Positions 9,698 to 19,659 are shown, numbered from the stretch's first letter. The stretch: DNA of 64,000 nt from Calothrix parasitica NIES-267 (GCF_002368095.1 NZ_AP018227.1:6774123-6838122), one strand, 5' to 3'. Made by a program: numbers and translations. The notes: generated from the letters alone by a model not told the origin.

Positions 9698-10213
9698 GTA
9701 AATGACTGTTAAGAATAGGAGTAAAACTATAAAGGGAAATAAACTGCCCTGTCCCCTGCCCCCCGAACTCCAGAATTGTTCCTAGCTCAAAAGTTTTCTG
9801 ACTACTGATATAGAACAAGTCCCCATAGATGATTTAAATAGAAATAAATAGTACGGTTTTAGCTATGAACATCAGTGGTAATGCGGATAATACTTACAGG
9901 GGAATTGATTCTGTTATAGAGAAAATACGGTTTGTCTGAAGTCGTGGATGAGGATATTCTGGGTCTGAGAAAAGCAAAAAATGCTGACCGTCATTTAAAG
10001 CGACTTACCAAGATTGTGAGAAGCATTTCAGTATACTAAATAATATTTGTTTACTAGCGGAAAGATTTTTTATATACCAATGACGAAAGTCATTTTCAAA
10101 GAAAGGGGCTATAACAGGTGGAAGAATTTATTTGTCAAATCCAAATCGGTTCATCAGGGTGCAGTTATATAGACAAAGGTAAATAAAGTACCAGGAGGTT
10201 GGGTAAAACGACA

Positions 10214-12274
10214 ATGAGGTCATTATCCAAAAGTGTGCCACAAATGAAAAAGCGTATAATAACATCGCCGCCACAGCGCCCGGATGAACAAGAAGACCTA
10301 GAAAAGTATCATTTTAAGCTGATGCAGCATCAGGAAACACCTGCCCATCGATTGGTATATGAAATCAATCAAATTATCGCCAGTAGCACACCTCCCGACT
10401 GTATGTTGCAAGAAATTGCTCGACTAGTGGGAAGTGCGTTCGAGGTGGATTATTGCTGTTTGGTAACCGACCGTGATGGAGGAGACGCGACTAGTGCTAG
10501 TTGGGGTGCCCAAAAAGATTACCTTGGTTTATCCAATCAGCAGGAAGCGTTTTCAATAGAACAATTAGAGTTACCTGTAGTCGAATGTGCTGCTGAACCT
10601 TTTACTATTGAGGACATTTCCACAATTCAGGAAAGTTTGGTAATTGGATGTCAAAATTTCCCTTTACCCATAAAATCTGTATTAGCTATTCCGACTCGCT
10701 TTGGCGATAAGAACAACGGTGTAATTAGTCTGATCAAATGCGAGCCTTATGAGTGGAGTAATTCAGAAAGGCAAATTTTAAGGACTGTGGAATCTTGCTG
10801 TGGGATTGCTTTTGCTCAGGTGGCACAAGCACAGATAATTTCTTCACAAAAGCAACAGGTACGTAAAAGCGAGCAGCACCAAAGCTTGATTCAGCAGCTA
10901 ACCATACTCAACCGCAGTAATTTGGAGTTCAACCAAATGCTTCAGTTGGTGGTTTCCTCTACAGGAGAAGCTCTAGGTGCAGACCGTGGTTTATTAATAT
11001 TATTAAAATACTCAGACCCTTTATTTAGAATTCGGGCTAAGGCACAAATTCCTAAAGCTAAAGCTACTGTTGTTAGTGAGTGGTGTAGCGAGACAGAATC
11101 GGCGCTTTGCAAGGAATTACAATCTCTTGAAGAGTCTTACTGGCTCCAAGATTGCGGTATATCCAAGCGAGCTTTTAAAGCCTCTAAGCCCGTAACGATA
11201 AATGATAATTCAGATAGGCGTAAAGATACTTCTACAATTGCTCCAGTGTTTATTTTAGACAAATTACCAGCAGCGCTATTAATGCCTTTAGAGAGCCAAG
11301 GGAAAGTATTGGGTTTCTTGGTATTACAGCAGAAACAGCGCCGCAATTGGCAGCAAGCTGAATTAAATATCGTGGAAATGGTTTGCGCTCAAATTAGCAA
11401 TGCGATTATTCAAACCCAAACCCTTAAGCAAGTTCAAACTCTTGTAGACGAACGCACGGCTCAACTACAACGCAGTTTGGAAGTACAAGCTAAGCTATAC
11501 GAGAGAACTCGACAATACGTCGAGCAGTTGCGCGAGCTTAACGAACTCAAGGATGAGTTTTTGAGCAACATGAGCGACCGTTTGCGCTATCCTTTAACCA
11601 ACATGCGTATGGCATTGCGTAATCTACGTCAGCCAAAAATTGATGCAGACCGTCAAGCAAGGTATTTGGATATTCTGGAACAGGAATGTACTAAGGAAAT
11701 TAATTTGATTAATGACCTGCTTACACTCCAGAAGTTAGAAACTCATCAAGAACGTCCGCAGTTTGAAACAATTGATTTAAATACAAAAATTGAAGATACG
11801 GCAGCTGCTTTTGAAAAGAAATTAGCAGAAAAAGGGTTGAGTATTTCTGTAGAATTACCTGACGAACCGCTAAAGCTGCAAACTGAAATTGAAAGTTTTG
11901 ACCGTATTCTCCAAGAATTGCTCACGAATACTTACAAGTACTCCGAGCATGACAGCTGTGTAGAACTGCGAGTTTGTCAAATTTGCGAAACCGAAAATAA
12001 AACCAACCAGCTACAAGTTCAGGTTATTAACGTCGGACGTGGTATATCTGAAGAAGAAGCTACCTTTATATTTGACAAGTTCCGTCGAGGTAAAGGTCGA
12101 TGGACTCCCGGTACTGGATTGGGATTAGCTTTAGCTAAATCATTAGTACAGCATCTCAATGGAGAAATAATTGTAGAAAGTACTTCTATCGAAGATTCTG
12201 AGTTAAGCAAAATCTGCTTCACTTTAACTTTCCCACAATTTTCAGATGATAGCGAAGACCCGGAGCCTTCATGA
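10214..12274 (+). CDS. two-GAF histidine-kinase-like sensor lacking the phospho-acceptor His
   Basis: About 686 residues. A TTG start 15 nt upstream would overlap the AGGAGG site, so the ATG at 10214 is preferred, though its spacing from AGGAGG is long. Two GAF-type domains occupy roughly 60-190 and 235-395, followed by a coiled coil and a DHp-like helix pair. The DHp motif reads KDEFLSNMSDRLRYPLTNM: the usual histidine of SHELRTPL is Asp (near residue 455). The ATPase domain is intact, with N-box LTNTYKYS, FIFDKFRRG and GTGLGLALAK. No receiver domain or TM segment is seen. It therefore either signals without autophosphorylation at His, acts as a pseudokinase partner, or senses via GAF and ATP only. 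It overlaps the downstream SRPBCC gene by 4 nt. Confidence 0.88.
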   Translation: MRSLSKSVPQMKKRIITSPPQRPDEQEDLEKYHFKLMQHQETPAHRLVYEINQIIASSTPPDCMLQEIARLVGSAFEVDYCCLVTDRDGGDATSASWGAQKDYLGLSNQQEAFSIEQLELPVVECAAEPFTIEDISTIQESLVIGCQNFPLPIKSVLAIPTRFGDKNNGVISLIKCEPYEWSNSERQILRTVESCCGIAFAQVAQAQIISSQKQQVRKSEQHQSLIQQLTILNRSNLEFNQMLQLVVSSTGEALGADRGLLILLKYSDPLFRIRAKAQIPKAKATVVSEWCSETESALCKELQSLEESYWLQDCGISKRAFKASKPVTINDNSDRRKDTSTIAPVFILDKLPAALLMPLESQGKVLGFLVLQQKQRRNWQQAELNIVEMVCAQISNAIIQTQTLKQVQTLVDERTAQLQRSLEVQAKLYERTRQYVEQLRELNELKDEFLSNMSDRLRYPLTNMRMALRNLRQPKIDADRQARYLDILEQECTKEINLINDLLTLQKLETHQERPQFETIDLNTKIEDTAAAFEKKLAEKGLSISVELPDEPLKLQTEIESFDRILQELLTNTYKYSEHDSCVELRVCQICETENKTNQLQVQVINVGRGISEEEATFIFDKFRRGKGRWTPGTGLGLALAKSLVQHLNGEIIVESTSIEDSELSKICFTLTFPQFSDDSEDPEPS

Positions 12275-12837
12275 TTCAAGAACAAAACACGCCCCAATCC
12301 GATTTAAATTCCTCATCTGCTGGTAACAGCCAAAATCCAAATTTACAAGCTGTAACTGTCGAAGTAGAGAAAATCACGGAGCGCAAGCGGCAAATTACAG
12401 CTAAAATTCAAATTCCTCACCCGGTAGAAAAAGTTTGGCAAGTACTTACAGATTATCAAGCCTTATCTGATTTTGTTCCTAGCCTTTCTTCCTCTAAGAA
12501 ACTAGAACACCCTGATGGGGGTATTCGTTTGGAACAAATTGGTTCGCAACGTTTACTGCGGTTTAATTTTTCCGCAAGAGTTGTTTTAGATTTGCAAGAA
12601 TCTTTCCCGAATGAAATTAGTTTTCAAATGGTAGAGGGAGATTTTAAAGACTTTTCCGGTAGCTGGTGTTTGGATAAATGCACTTTGGAGCAGGAAACCA
12701 GTACGTTACTTTGCTATACAGTAAAAGTCTGGCCCAAATTAACTATGCCGATAAGAATTATCGAACCTCGTCTTTCTCAAGACATGCAGTCAAATCTTCT
12801 AGCCATTCGCCAACGTGTGGAAGAATTGTCAAATTAA
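12271..12837 (+). CDS. SRPBCC (START/COQ10-like) family protein
   Basis: 188 residues. After a low-complexity N-terminal ~45 residues comes QIPHPVEKVWQVLTDYQALSDFVPSLSSSKKL, the classic start of the polyketide cyclase/COQ10 helix-grip fold, with further segments GSWCLDKC and WPKLTMPIRIIEPRLSQDMQSNLLAIRQRVE. These proteins bind hydrophobic ligands or membrane lipids/quinones. Start ATG overlaps the sensor stop as ATGA, showing translational coupling. The pairing suggests that the SRPBCC protein supplies or senses a ligand for the same pathway, but no direct evidence is in the sequence. Confidence 0.88.
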   Translation: MIQEQNTPQSDLNSSSAGNSQNPNLQAVTVEVEKITERKRQITAKIQIPHPVEKVWQVLTDYQALSDFVPSLSSSKKLEHPDGGIRLEQIGSQRLLRFNFSARVVLDLQESFPNEISFQMVEGDFKDFSGSWCLDKCTLEQETSTLLCYTVKVWPKLTMPIRIIEPRLSQDMQSNLLAIRQRVEELSN

Positions 12838-12870
12838 AAAGGGCAGGTTTTTTCAAACCTACCCTTTCAT
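12838..12870 (+). terminator. terminator-like hairpin after the sensor-SRPBCC operon
   Basis: AAAGGGCAGGTTT / AAACCTACCCTTT, 13 bp with one mismatch and a 4-nt loop, immediately after the SRPBCC stop. AT-rich on both sides, so it may serve both the sensor operon and the oppositely oriented tRNA-Glu. Confidence 0.7.
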
Positions 12871-12904
12871 ATCTCAATCAATTCTAGAAACTTTTAAAAT
12901 TTAG

Positions 12905-12977
12905 TACCCCCAAGGGAATTCGAATCCCTGTCGCCTCCGTGAAAGGGAGGTGTCCTAGGCCTCTAGACGATGGGGGC
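12905..12977 (-). tRNA. trnE: tRNA-Glu (UUC)
   Basis: 73 nt without an encoded CCA. Acceptor stem GCCCCCA/UGGGGGU, anticodon arm CCUCC CUUUCAC GGAGG giving anticodon UUC, and T arm with GGAUUCGAAUUCC. All stems pair. In cyanobacteria the same tRNA feeds protein synthesis, chlorophyll/heme synthesis and, via misacylated Gln-tRNA, the GatCAB route. Confidence 0.97.
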
Positions 12978-13620
12978 CTGCGTTCTTAACTTTTATTAAT
13001 TTAACGGCTTTCTGAAGATTTGTCAATAGTCTTGTGCAAAAAAATCTTTCTTTGGAAGTTTATACAATAACTTGCTTACAAGCTTTCATCTGCGGTATAA
13101 CTCCACGAAGTTATCGCAATACCACAATCAAGTTTTATAATTTTATAAAGTCTCAAAAAAACTCCGAACATATTGACACATAAGCGTTATAAAGCAATTG
13201 GCTCGCAAAACTAGTTATTACATTAGTTTTCACCTATTTCCTACTCCTTACTCCCTAAGTCCCCATCAGGCTTTAACCAAGGCGAATTTCAAGCACAGCT
13301 ATCATCGAACAATATTGATGATTAATATTAATAACTACCCTATGTTGCTTCATAGCAGGTTAAAGTGGTGGAAAGTAATATTAAATAGAGGCTATTTTCC
13401 TCAAAAAAATTCGCGATACTTCCCATTCGTCTTCATAGCTCAATGCGGAGGCATTTCGCAGCTATTTTACAAAGATTAAAAAAATGCTGTAATATAACGA
13501 ATCTAGGAAAAAATTATCAATTCAATTCCTTATGAAGGGTGCTTGCCTTTCGTCAATCAAATTTAATATTTTCTATTCTTAAATTACAGATTTTGAAATA
13601 TACAGCTCAAAATCTCCAAT
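12978..13620. other. intergenic region without confident genes
   Basis: About 640 bp between tRNA-Glu and the antiporter gene. A 93-codon plus-strand frame exists (13198-13479), but its composition (many K, Y, N and no motif) and lack of a ribosome-binding site argue against a real gene. No repeat or RNA gene is evident. The antiporter promoter should lie in the last 150 bp. Confidence 0.6.
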
Positions 13621-15534
13621 ATGGAAGCATCTTTTGACATCACCCTACAAATGGTGATTGCCGTCGTTGCAGGCATTAGCGCTCAAGTGCTGGCTGCCTA
13701 TATTAAAGTGCCCAGCATTGTTTTTTTACTGCTGTTTGGTATCTTTCTCGGAGCGGATGGCATCGGGTTATTACATCCCCATTTGTTAGGCATTGGATTA
13801 GAAGTAATTGTTGCTCTTGCAACGGCAATAATTCTGTTTGAGGGCGGGCTAGACTTAGAATTACGAGAGTTAGGTCGGGTTTCTACTAGCCTGCAACTAC
13901 TTGTAACTCTAGGAACCTTAGTTACATTAGTGGGCGGAAGTATGGCGGCTCATTGGCTGGGAGAGTTTCCTTGGCCAATTGCTTTTCTTTACGCTTCAAT
14001 CGTGGTGGTGACGGGTCCTACCGTGGTTACCCCGCTGCTGAAACAAATTAAAGTAGACCGACAGGTAGCAACGCTTTTAGAAGGGGAAGGGATTCTCATT
14101 GACCCCGTAGGAGCAATTCTTGCTGTCGTGGTTCTCGATACTATTTTGAATGGCGATGCAGACCCTTTTAATGCGATTACAGGTCTGTTAGTACGTTTGG
14201 GTATTGGTGCGGCTATTGGTGGAGCCGGTGGTTGGCTGCTATCGTTATTTTTCAAGCGAGCCAACATTTTGTCATTTGAACTCAAAAATCTGGTAGTACT
14301 TGCTTCTGTATGGGGCTTGTTTACTTTGGCGCAAATGATTCGCAGCGAATCGGGACTGATGACAACGGTAATGGCTGGAGCGGTTTTTGCGAATTCATCT
14401 GTGCCTGAAGAACGCTTGTTGCGCCACTTTAAAGGTCAGCTAACAATGCTGTGTATTTCAGTATTATTTATTTTGCTGGCAGCCGATTTATCTATCGCTA
14501 GTGTATTTGCTTTGGGCTGGGGTAGTTTATTTACGGTTTTGGCGCTAATGTTCGTAGTGCGACCGATTAATATTCTTTTGTGTACCTGGAACAGCGACCT
14601 TAACTGGAGACAAAAGGTATTTCTTAGCTGGGTTGCACCCAGAGGTATTGTTTCAGCCTCGGTTGCTTCGTTATTCGGTATTTTACTGACGCAGCGCGGT
14701 ATCAATGGTGGTGATGCTATTAAAGCGTTGGTGTTTTTGACAATATTAATGACAGTATTTTGTCAGGGACTCACGGCTGGCTGGGTTGCGAAATTACTCA
14801 GAATCACTTCAAAACAAGCAACTGGAGCGGTAATTGTTGGTTGCAATCCTTTAAGTATATTAATTGCCCGATTCTTTCAAGAACGCGGCGAAACTGTAGT
14901 CATGATTGACACAGACCCAGAAGCAAGCGAGCAGGCACAAGCGCAAAATCTAAGGGTTTTGACTAGCAGTGCTTTAGATGCCAACGTCCTTGAAGAAGCC
15001 GGACTTGATTCTGTCGGGACTTTTCTGGCCATGACTAAAAATGGTGAAGTAAATTTTGTTTTAGCTCAACGGGCCGCAGAAGAATTTGACCCACCTCGTG
15101 TCTTAGCTGTCTACCCTCGCGACCCACAGGCAAAAAATAAAAGTAAAGTTCTCCAAGCTTTTCTTCCCGAGTTTAAAATCAAAACTTGGAACCAACATCT
15201 TAATGATGAACAGGTAAAGCTGGGAAGCATGATTTTAAAAGACCCTGGTTTTTCTCTGCAAAAAATTCAGCTACAAGCATTAATCCGGACTGGAGACTTA
15301 CTGCCATTATTCGTAGAAAGAGACGATAAAATCAACTTGATGGCTGCTGGTGATACTTGGCAAGTTGGCGATCGCCTAATTTACTTGTTGCATGACCCCA
15401 GACCGGATCTTCTTAAACGTTTGTCTGGTGGTAATCAATCGACTCGTCTTTCTTTGGAAAATTTACCAGAAGTTGAAGAAATACCCATAGGTAAATTATC
15501 TCAACTCTCTGCGACTGATGCACCAACACCTTGA
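13621..15534 (+). CDS. CPA-type Na+(K+)/H+ antiporter with C-terminal TrkA-N/RCK domain
   Basis: 637 residues. Residues 1-390 contain about 12 hydrophobic segments. The CPA1 hallmarks are there: a FEGGLDLELREL segment near 80, VVTGPTVVTPLLK near 130 and the EGEGILIDPVGAI motif near 150 with the ion-binding Asp. The C-terminal third is cytoplasmic: AVIVGCNPLSILIARFFQERGETVVMIDTD is a Rossmann TrkA-N domain that binds nucleotide, followed by a TrkA-C-like part. It should exchange Na+ or K+ for protons at the plasma or thylakoid membrane. The 3' end overlaps the convergent cytochrome b gene by 34 nt. Confidence 0.93.
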   Translation: MEASFDITLQMVIAVVAGISAQVLAAYIKVPSIVFLLLFGIFLGADGIGLLHPHLLGIGLEVIVALATAIILFEGGLDLELRELGRVSTSLQLLVTLGTLVTLVGGSMAAHWLGEFPWPIAFLYASIVVVTGPTVVTPLLKQIKVDRQVATLLEGEGILIDPVGAILAVVVLDTILNGDADPFNAITGLLVRLGIGAAIGGAGGWLLSLFFKRANILSFELKNLVVLASVWGLFTLAQMIRSESGLMTTVMAGAVFANSSVPEERLLRHFKGQLTMLCISVLFILLAADLSIASVFALGWGSLFTVLALMFVVRPINILLCTWNSDLNWRQKVFLSWVAPRGIVSASVASLFGILLTQRGINGGDAIKALVFLTILMTVFCQGLTAGWVAKLLRITSKQATGAVIVGCNPLSILIARFFQERGETVVMIDTDPEASEQAQAQNLRVLTSSALDANVLEEAGLDSVGTFLAMTKNGEVNFVLAQRAAEEFDPPRVLAVYPRDPQAKNKSKVLQAFLPEFKIKTWNQHLNDEQVKLGSMILKDPGFSLQKIQLQALIRTGDLLPLFVERDDKINLMAAGDTWQVGDRLIYLLHDPRPDLLKRLSGGNQSTRLSLENLPEVEEIPIGKLSQLSATDAPTP

Positions 15535-16142
15535 ACCAATTCTTTCGGGCTGCTGACTTGTTTTTCAACCCAAAGTACGCTGACTAAATGCACTACTGAC
15601 AAAACAATGGCAGCAGTCGATAGAATATAACTGTGTATTGTATACAGACGTTGAACTGTCAAGGTACTAACACCACTACCTCCAGTCAGAATTTCTCTTA
15701 ATTGCTGACCCACAAACGGAATTGCTTCAATGGTTCCCAATTCAATGTTAAAGCGCCAAAATCCAACCTGATCCCAACCCAAAATCATCGATGTCCAACT
15801 TAATCCAATTACAGCTAAAGTCAAAAATATTCCACTAACCCAAGCTGTGTACCAAGTTTTGGTAAATTTTCTGCCCAAAAACATCACTACAATCTGAATT
15901 AAAGCAGCAACAATTATCCCATTACCGGCAATGTGATGAGCTTTACGAAATAACCAACCGTACTGGATTTCTTCGGTTATCATCTTTAATGATTGATAAG
16001 CCCTTCCAGAAGCAGCTTCGTAGTAAATTGAAAGCAAAATTCCCGTACTAGCAGCAATTAAACCAAAAGTAATAATTACTACCGATAGAATTGTTGCCGT
16101 CCGCCGCATTACGATATCGAATCGGCTTTCCTGGGTAATCAT
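15501..16142 (-). CDS. orphan cytochrome b (b6-like) membrane protein
   Basis: 213 residues with four hydrophobic segments, like the N-terminal four-helix half of cytochrome b. Heme-ligand candidates are the histidines in FRKAHHIAGNG (helix 2) and in TIHSYILS and VVHLVSVL (helix 4), spaced as in cytochrome b6. The sequence is not the housekeeping PetB: it lacks the characteristic b6 loops, and no petD follows. It may form an alternative low-potential electron path with another partner. The C-terminal 34 nt overlap the convergent antiporter gene, an unusual arrangement that implies antisense interaction of the two mRNAs. Confidence 0.85.
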   Translation of the reverse strand: MITQESRFDIVMRRTATILSVVIITFGLIAASTGILLSIYYEAASGRAYQSLKMITEEIQYGWLFRKAHHIAGNGIIVAALIQIVVMFLGRKFTKTWYTAWVSGIFLTLAVIGLSWTSMILGWDQVGFWRFNIELGTIEAIPFVGQQLREILTGGSGVSTLTVQRLYTIHSYILSTAAIVLSVVHLVSVLWVEKQVSSPKELVQGVGASVAES

Positions 16143-16223
16143 AGAGCCTTCCTTTCTTAAAAAAGTTTACATTTATTATCATTCTAGCTAAGAAATATTA
16201 AATTTTGATAAAAAAGTATACAT

Positions 16224-16916
16224 TCATGCTAAGTATTGCGACCAAATGGATAGAGATTGTTGCGAGCCATACCAAGGTTTAGGACTTCTTGGGGAATGCA
16301 TCACATTTTCGATAACTAAATTCCTTGCTCCTTCCAAATGAGCAGCTTTAATAGGAGTAATTCCATCCCCCCAAGTGTTACCTTCACCACAAGTTTGTTT
16401 ATAGCTGTTGTAGGCTAGCCAGTTTCCCAACTTTCTTTTCCCGAAAATTGTTTTTCCTGCAACACAGACGTAATTAACGTTCTTATAAAATGCACCTGGG
16501 TAATTATTATTGACAAAATCTAGACTTGAGCGAGTCCAACGCTCCGAACTAATATGAGGTGTACCCAGAGTTACTAGAGTGGCAACTTTTGGATGAGCTT
16601 TCCACGTCGATAAGTTGAGATTAGCTTTTCCATAAGCTACTTCCCCTAAATAAATACGCGATATCCAACCTCCTGCGGAATGACCAATTAAATTAATTTG
16701 AGAAGCATCTTTTTGCCGTAATATATGCTCAACAGTAGAATCTAAATGTTTTAAAATCGGATTTACAGGTCTTCCTCCCAAAGTTGCTATCCAATCACGC
16801 CGTTGTAAAGGTACGGTAACTGTAGGAAAACCTAAATTTTGTAAAGATTCTTCTAAGCTACGGTAAGCATCAGCGCTTTCCAAAAATCCGGGTAAAATAA
16901 CTGTGGGTAAAGGCAT
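16224..16916 (-). CDS. alpha/beta hydrolase, lipase-like
   Basis: 230 residues. The start is MPLPTVILPGFLESADAY, with the oxyanion-hole strand-loop HGF-like motif as PGF. The nucleophile elbow is GHSAGGW (Ser near 89), the acid lies in WGDGITPIKAAHLEGA and the catalytic His in ENVMHSPRSP near the C-terminus. No signal peptide is present. The pattern fits PGAP1/lipase-like cyanobacterial hydrolases; the substrate is unknown. Confidence 0.9.
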   Translation of the reverse strand: MPLPTVILPGFLESADAYRSLEESLQNLGFPTVTVPLQRRDWIATLGGRPVNPILKHLDSTVEHILRQKDASQINLIGHSAGGWISRIYLGEVAYGKANLNLSTWKAHPKVATLVTLGTPHISSERWTRSSLDFVNNNYPGAFYKNVNYVCVAGKTIFGKRKLGNWLAYNSYKQTCGEGNTWGDGITPIKAAHLEGARNLVIENVMHSPRSPKPWYGSQQSLSIWSQYLA

Positions 16917-17654
16917 TCTTCTATTTCTTGGGTGCGGGATTTGAGAGTTGATACTTGCAAAAAAAAATCGGTAAGGTATAACTTATACGTAAGTAGATAC
17001 TGAAATTGGTATTATGCGAGCATTATTAGTGAGTAAAGATAATCTATAATTAATGATTGTCTCAGCCTTACTGCTTGAAAAGTATTTTTTGAAATAGCAC
17101 TCAAACTTCTGTTGCTTAGAGGATATTTAATTTTTCAGTTTCGGTTATCAATCAGTTAGGAGTAATGCTTGTTGAATTATTTGTTTTCTTCGATAAATAA
17201 TATAAAACAGGACTATCAACTACAGCTAGAACACAAAGAATAAGCATAAAAAAAGGAAAACTTCCGGACTCAGTTAAAAAACTTGTAAAAAAAGTATATG
17301 GTTTTAATTATTGACAGCGGTGTATATACTTAGGCGTGTTCTTAGCGTCAAACTGGAATATATAGTTATAAAGAAGCTCTAAGATGATGATTTTCTGTCA
17401 AATACTAATATCGGGAATGTTACTTATAAGTAAAATATGTTCAGATTTTTTTATACATATCCATCCTTTGAATTAATTAACCGTTCCTCCAACTGGCAAT
17501 CTTGCTATTATTAGTCTTGCCATAAAAAGTTATGCTATCCGTGAGGGACGCATCTGAAAGGGCTTGCCGCAATCAATAATTATTGCCTGGAATAACTGCC
17601 TTATATATTAAATTGCTAGTCAACCGCAACCAAGCTAAGTGAGCGATAACAGCC
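16917..17654. other. intergenic region, no genes seen
   Basis: About 740 bp, AT-rich, between divergently transcribed hydrolase and TonB-like genes. No ORF, tRNA or repeat family member was noted. It must hold both promoters. Confidence 0.6.
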
Positions 17655-19373
17655 ATGTCTTACGTCTCAGTACTGAAAAATATACCCGAATTCTTAAGCC
17701 AACCAGCTGGAATAGCAGCCATAGCATCAGTAGGCATACATGGTGCTATTGCTTTCATCCTGCCTTTGATGCCTGTTGACTCCGAATCAAATAAAAAAGA
17801 ATCTCCGGCAAGTGTCGGAATAATGGAATTATCTCAGGCAGAACAAGGTAGGTTACCCCAAAACAAGAGTCCTCAAATTTCAGCTTTACCCAAGGCTTCC
17901 TTGCAACCTGGGCTTACTCTACCTAGATTCGCGACTCAACCTACTCCTTTGCCGAACCTACCAGCAGGTCTGGATTCTACAAGGGTGATATTACCACCTT
18001 TGCCTCAATCGGGAACGACTCCCAATGTTTCGTCTTTACCAAAAAGTGGTTCTTTACCAGTACTTCGCCAACCAAATTTTAACTCCTCATTTAACGCTAA
18101 AGCGAAGTCTGGCGGTTCGTTTCGTAGTTTCAATCCTAGAGTTAAATTAGGAAATCCCACACCATTAATTTCTAGAAGAAGTGCACCTTCGAGAAACTCG
18201 ACACCTTCTCGTAATATACCTGGCATACAGTCAGCACCATTACCACCAGAACTGACCCGAGTACCAGCACCACCACCTCTTCCTCCTATGGGGAATCCAG
18301 GCATTAATGCGGGTAATAGCGTGGCTGTTAGTTCACAAATTAGTCCTAATGCTGGTAATAATGTTCCTGTAAATCAACCCAGGAGAATCAGCCCTGAAGA
18401 ATTTATTGCCCCTACCAACAGAAATATCCCCAAAGCTGGCGACAAACTAACCTTTGCAGGACAAAATGTGCGCCAATGGGGTTCGCAGCCATCTGGGTCT
18501 AGAAGAATTGAGTTACCAAATCAACCTTCAGGAAATGTAAATACAGTTCCAGCAGTTCAAAACGGCAATGCATCACCGAAGAATCCAACAAAGTTAGCTT
18601 TGGCAAGACAGTTATCAGAAGTTGAACAACGCTTTGAGAACGTTGAAGCAAAACCACCAATTTCTGAGGTTATCAAAACAAAGCCAGGAAAGGAAGGAAA
18701 AGTAGAAGGAACTATAGTTGTTGATGCTCGCGGAAAAGTTGACTACTTTAAGTATGTTGATAGGTCAGTTGGTTCTAAGCTAGACAAAGAAACTAGAAAT
18801 TATTTCCGGAAGTATATCAAGGAAAATCGCGATACCATCCGAAAAAATGGTACAGCGAAAGTATACGCATTTGCTCTTGATTTCAAATCGGATGCGCCTA
18901 AAACTGTTGAGTTTTCCAAACCTGAAGATGGTAAATTAGTTGACCGTTTGCGCGATAAAGATGAGCCATCTCAGCAAAAACCTGAAAACTTATCTAGAAG
19001 TTCAACCCCAATCAAAATTGATGCAAGACCTGCTCGCGGTTCGGTAGTTGTTCCTACTACTGATAGTTCTGCACCAGTTAAAATCAAGCAGCCAGTTCAA
19101 ATTAGAACTAGTAAGCCATCTGCTACATCACCGGTCGAAGTACGAATAAGAAATACTCAAGAAGTGCCCAAGGTTCCATCAAAACCCAAGCCTCAAGCTA
19201 GAGTTAATGTTAAGGAACCCGCACCGCAAGCTACTTCTAAGCCATCACTTTCTTCTAGATTAAGGAATGTTAAAAAAGATTCAGAATCTGAAGATAATAA
19301 AAAAACTTCTGACTCTAAGAACCTTATTCAGCGGTTACGTAAAATTCAAGAGCGCAGAGAAAATTCTAATTAA
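17655..19373 (+). CDS. TonB-like proline/serine-rich periplasm-spanning protein
   Basis: 572 residues. A single hydrophobic segment near 19-40 (AGIAAIASVGIHGAIAFILPL) with a short cytoplasmic N-terminus is followed by about 260 residues rich in Pro, Ser, Asn and Lys, typical of the extended TonB linker. A folded domain follows around 335-410: EGTIVVDARGKVDYFKYVDRSVGSK ... YIKENRDTIRKNGTAKVYAFALDF resembles a TonB C-terminal domain. A further ~160-residue basic tail follows. TonB transmits proton-motive force to outer-membrane receptors, two of which are encoded at 53.8-58.8 kb. The atypically long tail and linker mean that it may instead be a structural TonB-like (SjdR-type) protein. Confidence 0.75.
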   Translation: MSYVSVLKNIPEFLSQPAGIAAIASVGIHGAIAFILPLMPVDSESNKKESPASVGIMELSQAEQGRLPQNKSPQISALPKASLQPGLTLPRFATQPTPLPNLPAGLDSTRVILPPLPQSGTTPNVSSLPKSGSLPVLRQPNFNSSFNAKAKSGGSFRSFNPRVKLGNPTPLISRRSAPSRNSTPSRNIPGIQSAPLPPELTRVPAPPPLPPMGNPGINAGNSVAVSSQISPNAGNNVPVNQPRRISPEEFIAPTNRNIPKAGDKLTFAGQNVRQWGSQPSGSRRIELPNQPSGNVNTVPAVQNGNASPKNPTKLALARQLSEVEQRFENVEAKPPISEVIKTKPGKEGKVEGTIVVDARGKVDYFKYVDRSVGSKLDKETRNYFRKYIKENRDTIRKNGTAKVYAFALDFKSDAPKTVEFSKPEDGKLVDRLRDKDEPSQQKPENLSRSSTPIKIDARPARGSVVVPTTDSSAPVKIKQPVQIRTSKPSATSPVEVRIRNTQEVPKVPSKPKPQARVNVKEPAPQATSKPSLSSRLRNVKKDSESEDNKKTSDSKNLIQRLRKIQERRENSN

Positions 19374-19400
19374 ATATTTTTTTCCAGAAACGCTATAAAA

Positions 19401-19437
19401 ATGCAGAGACGTAGCAGTGCTACGTCTCTGCATTTTT
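19401..19437 (+). terminator. terminator formed by a palindromic GAGACGTAGC repeat
   Basis: ATGCAGAGACGTAGC / GCTACGTCTCTGCAT with a short loop, then TTTTTATT. It is both a strong intrinsic terminator for the TonB-like gene and a member of the dispersed palindrome family seen at 3612, 20409, 48353 and 59108. Confidence 0.85.
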
Positions 19438-19573
19438 ATTGTCAAAGGTCATTAATAAAATAGGTGACGAAGTAGTTATCCCCTACAGTTTCATCTACGT
19501 TAAATACGTCAGAATTCTCATACCAAATCTGTCTTAAATTGCGTTCAATCACCTGCGACCTATAAGCCTGGGG
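19438..19573. other. short spacer between convergent terminators
   Basis: No gene seen. It lies between the terminators of the convergent TonB-like and plastocyanin genes. Confidence 0.5.
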
Positions 19574-19605
19574 CTATAAAAACAAAGCCCCTGTAAAGGG
19601 GCTGA
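19574..19605 (-). terminator. petE terminator
   Basis: Minus-strand hairpin AGCCCC/GGGGCT with loop TTTACA, followed on that strand by TTTGTTTTTAT. It lies 55 nt after the plastocyanin stop codon. Confidence 0.85.
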
Positions 19606-19659
19606 ATTAAGCAAATCTTTATAGAGAAATGGTATTAGCGATTAATACGCTAAAATTTT

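Noticed and set aside
13198-13479. A 93-codon ORF before the antiporter gene.
   Set aside because: Low-complexity composition, no ribosome-binding site, no recognisable domain.
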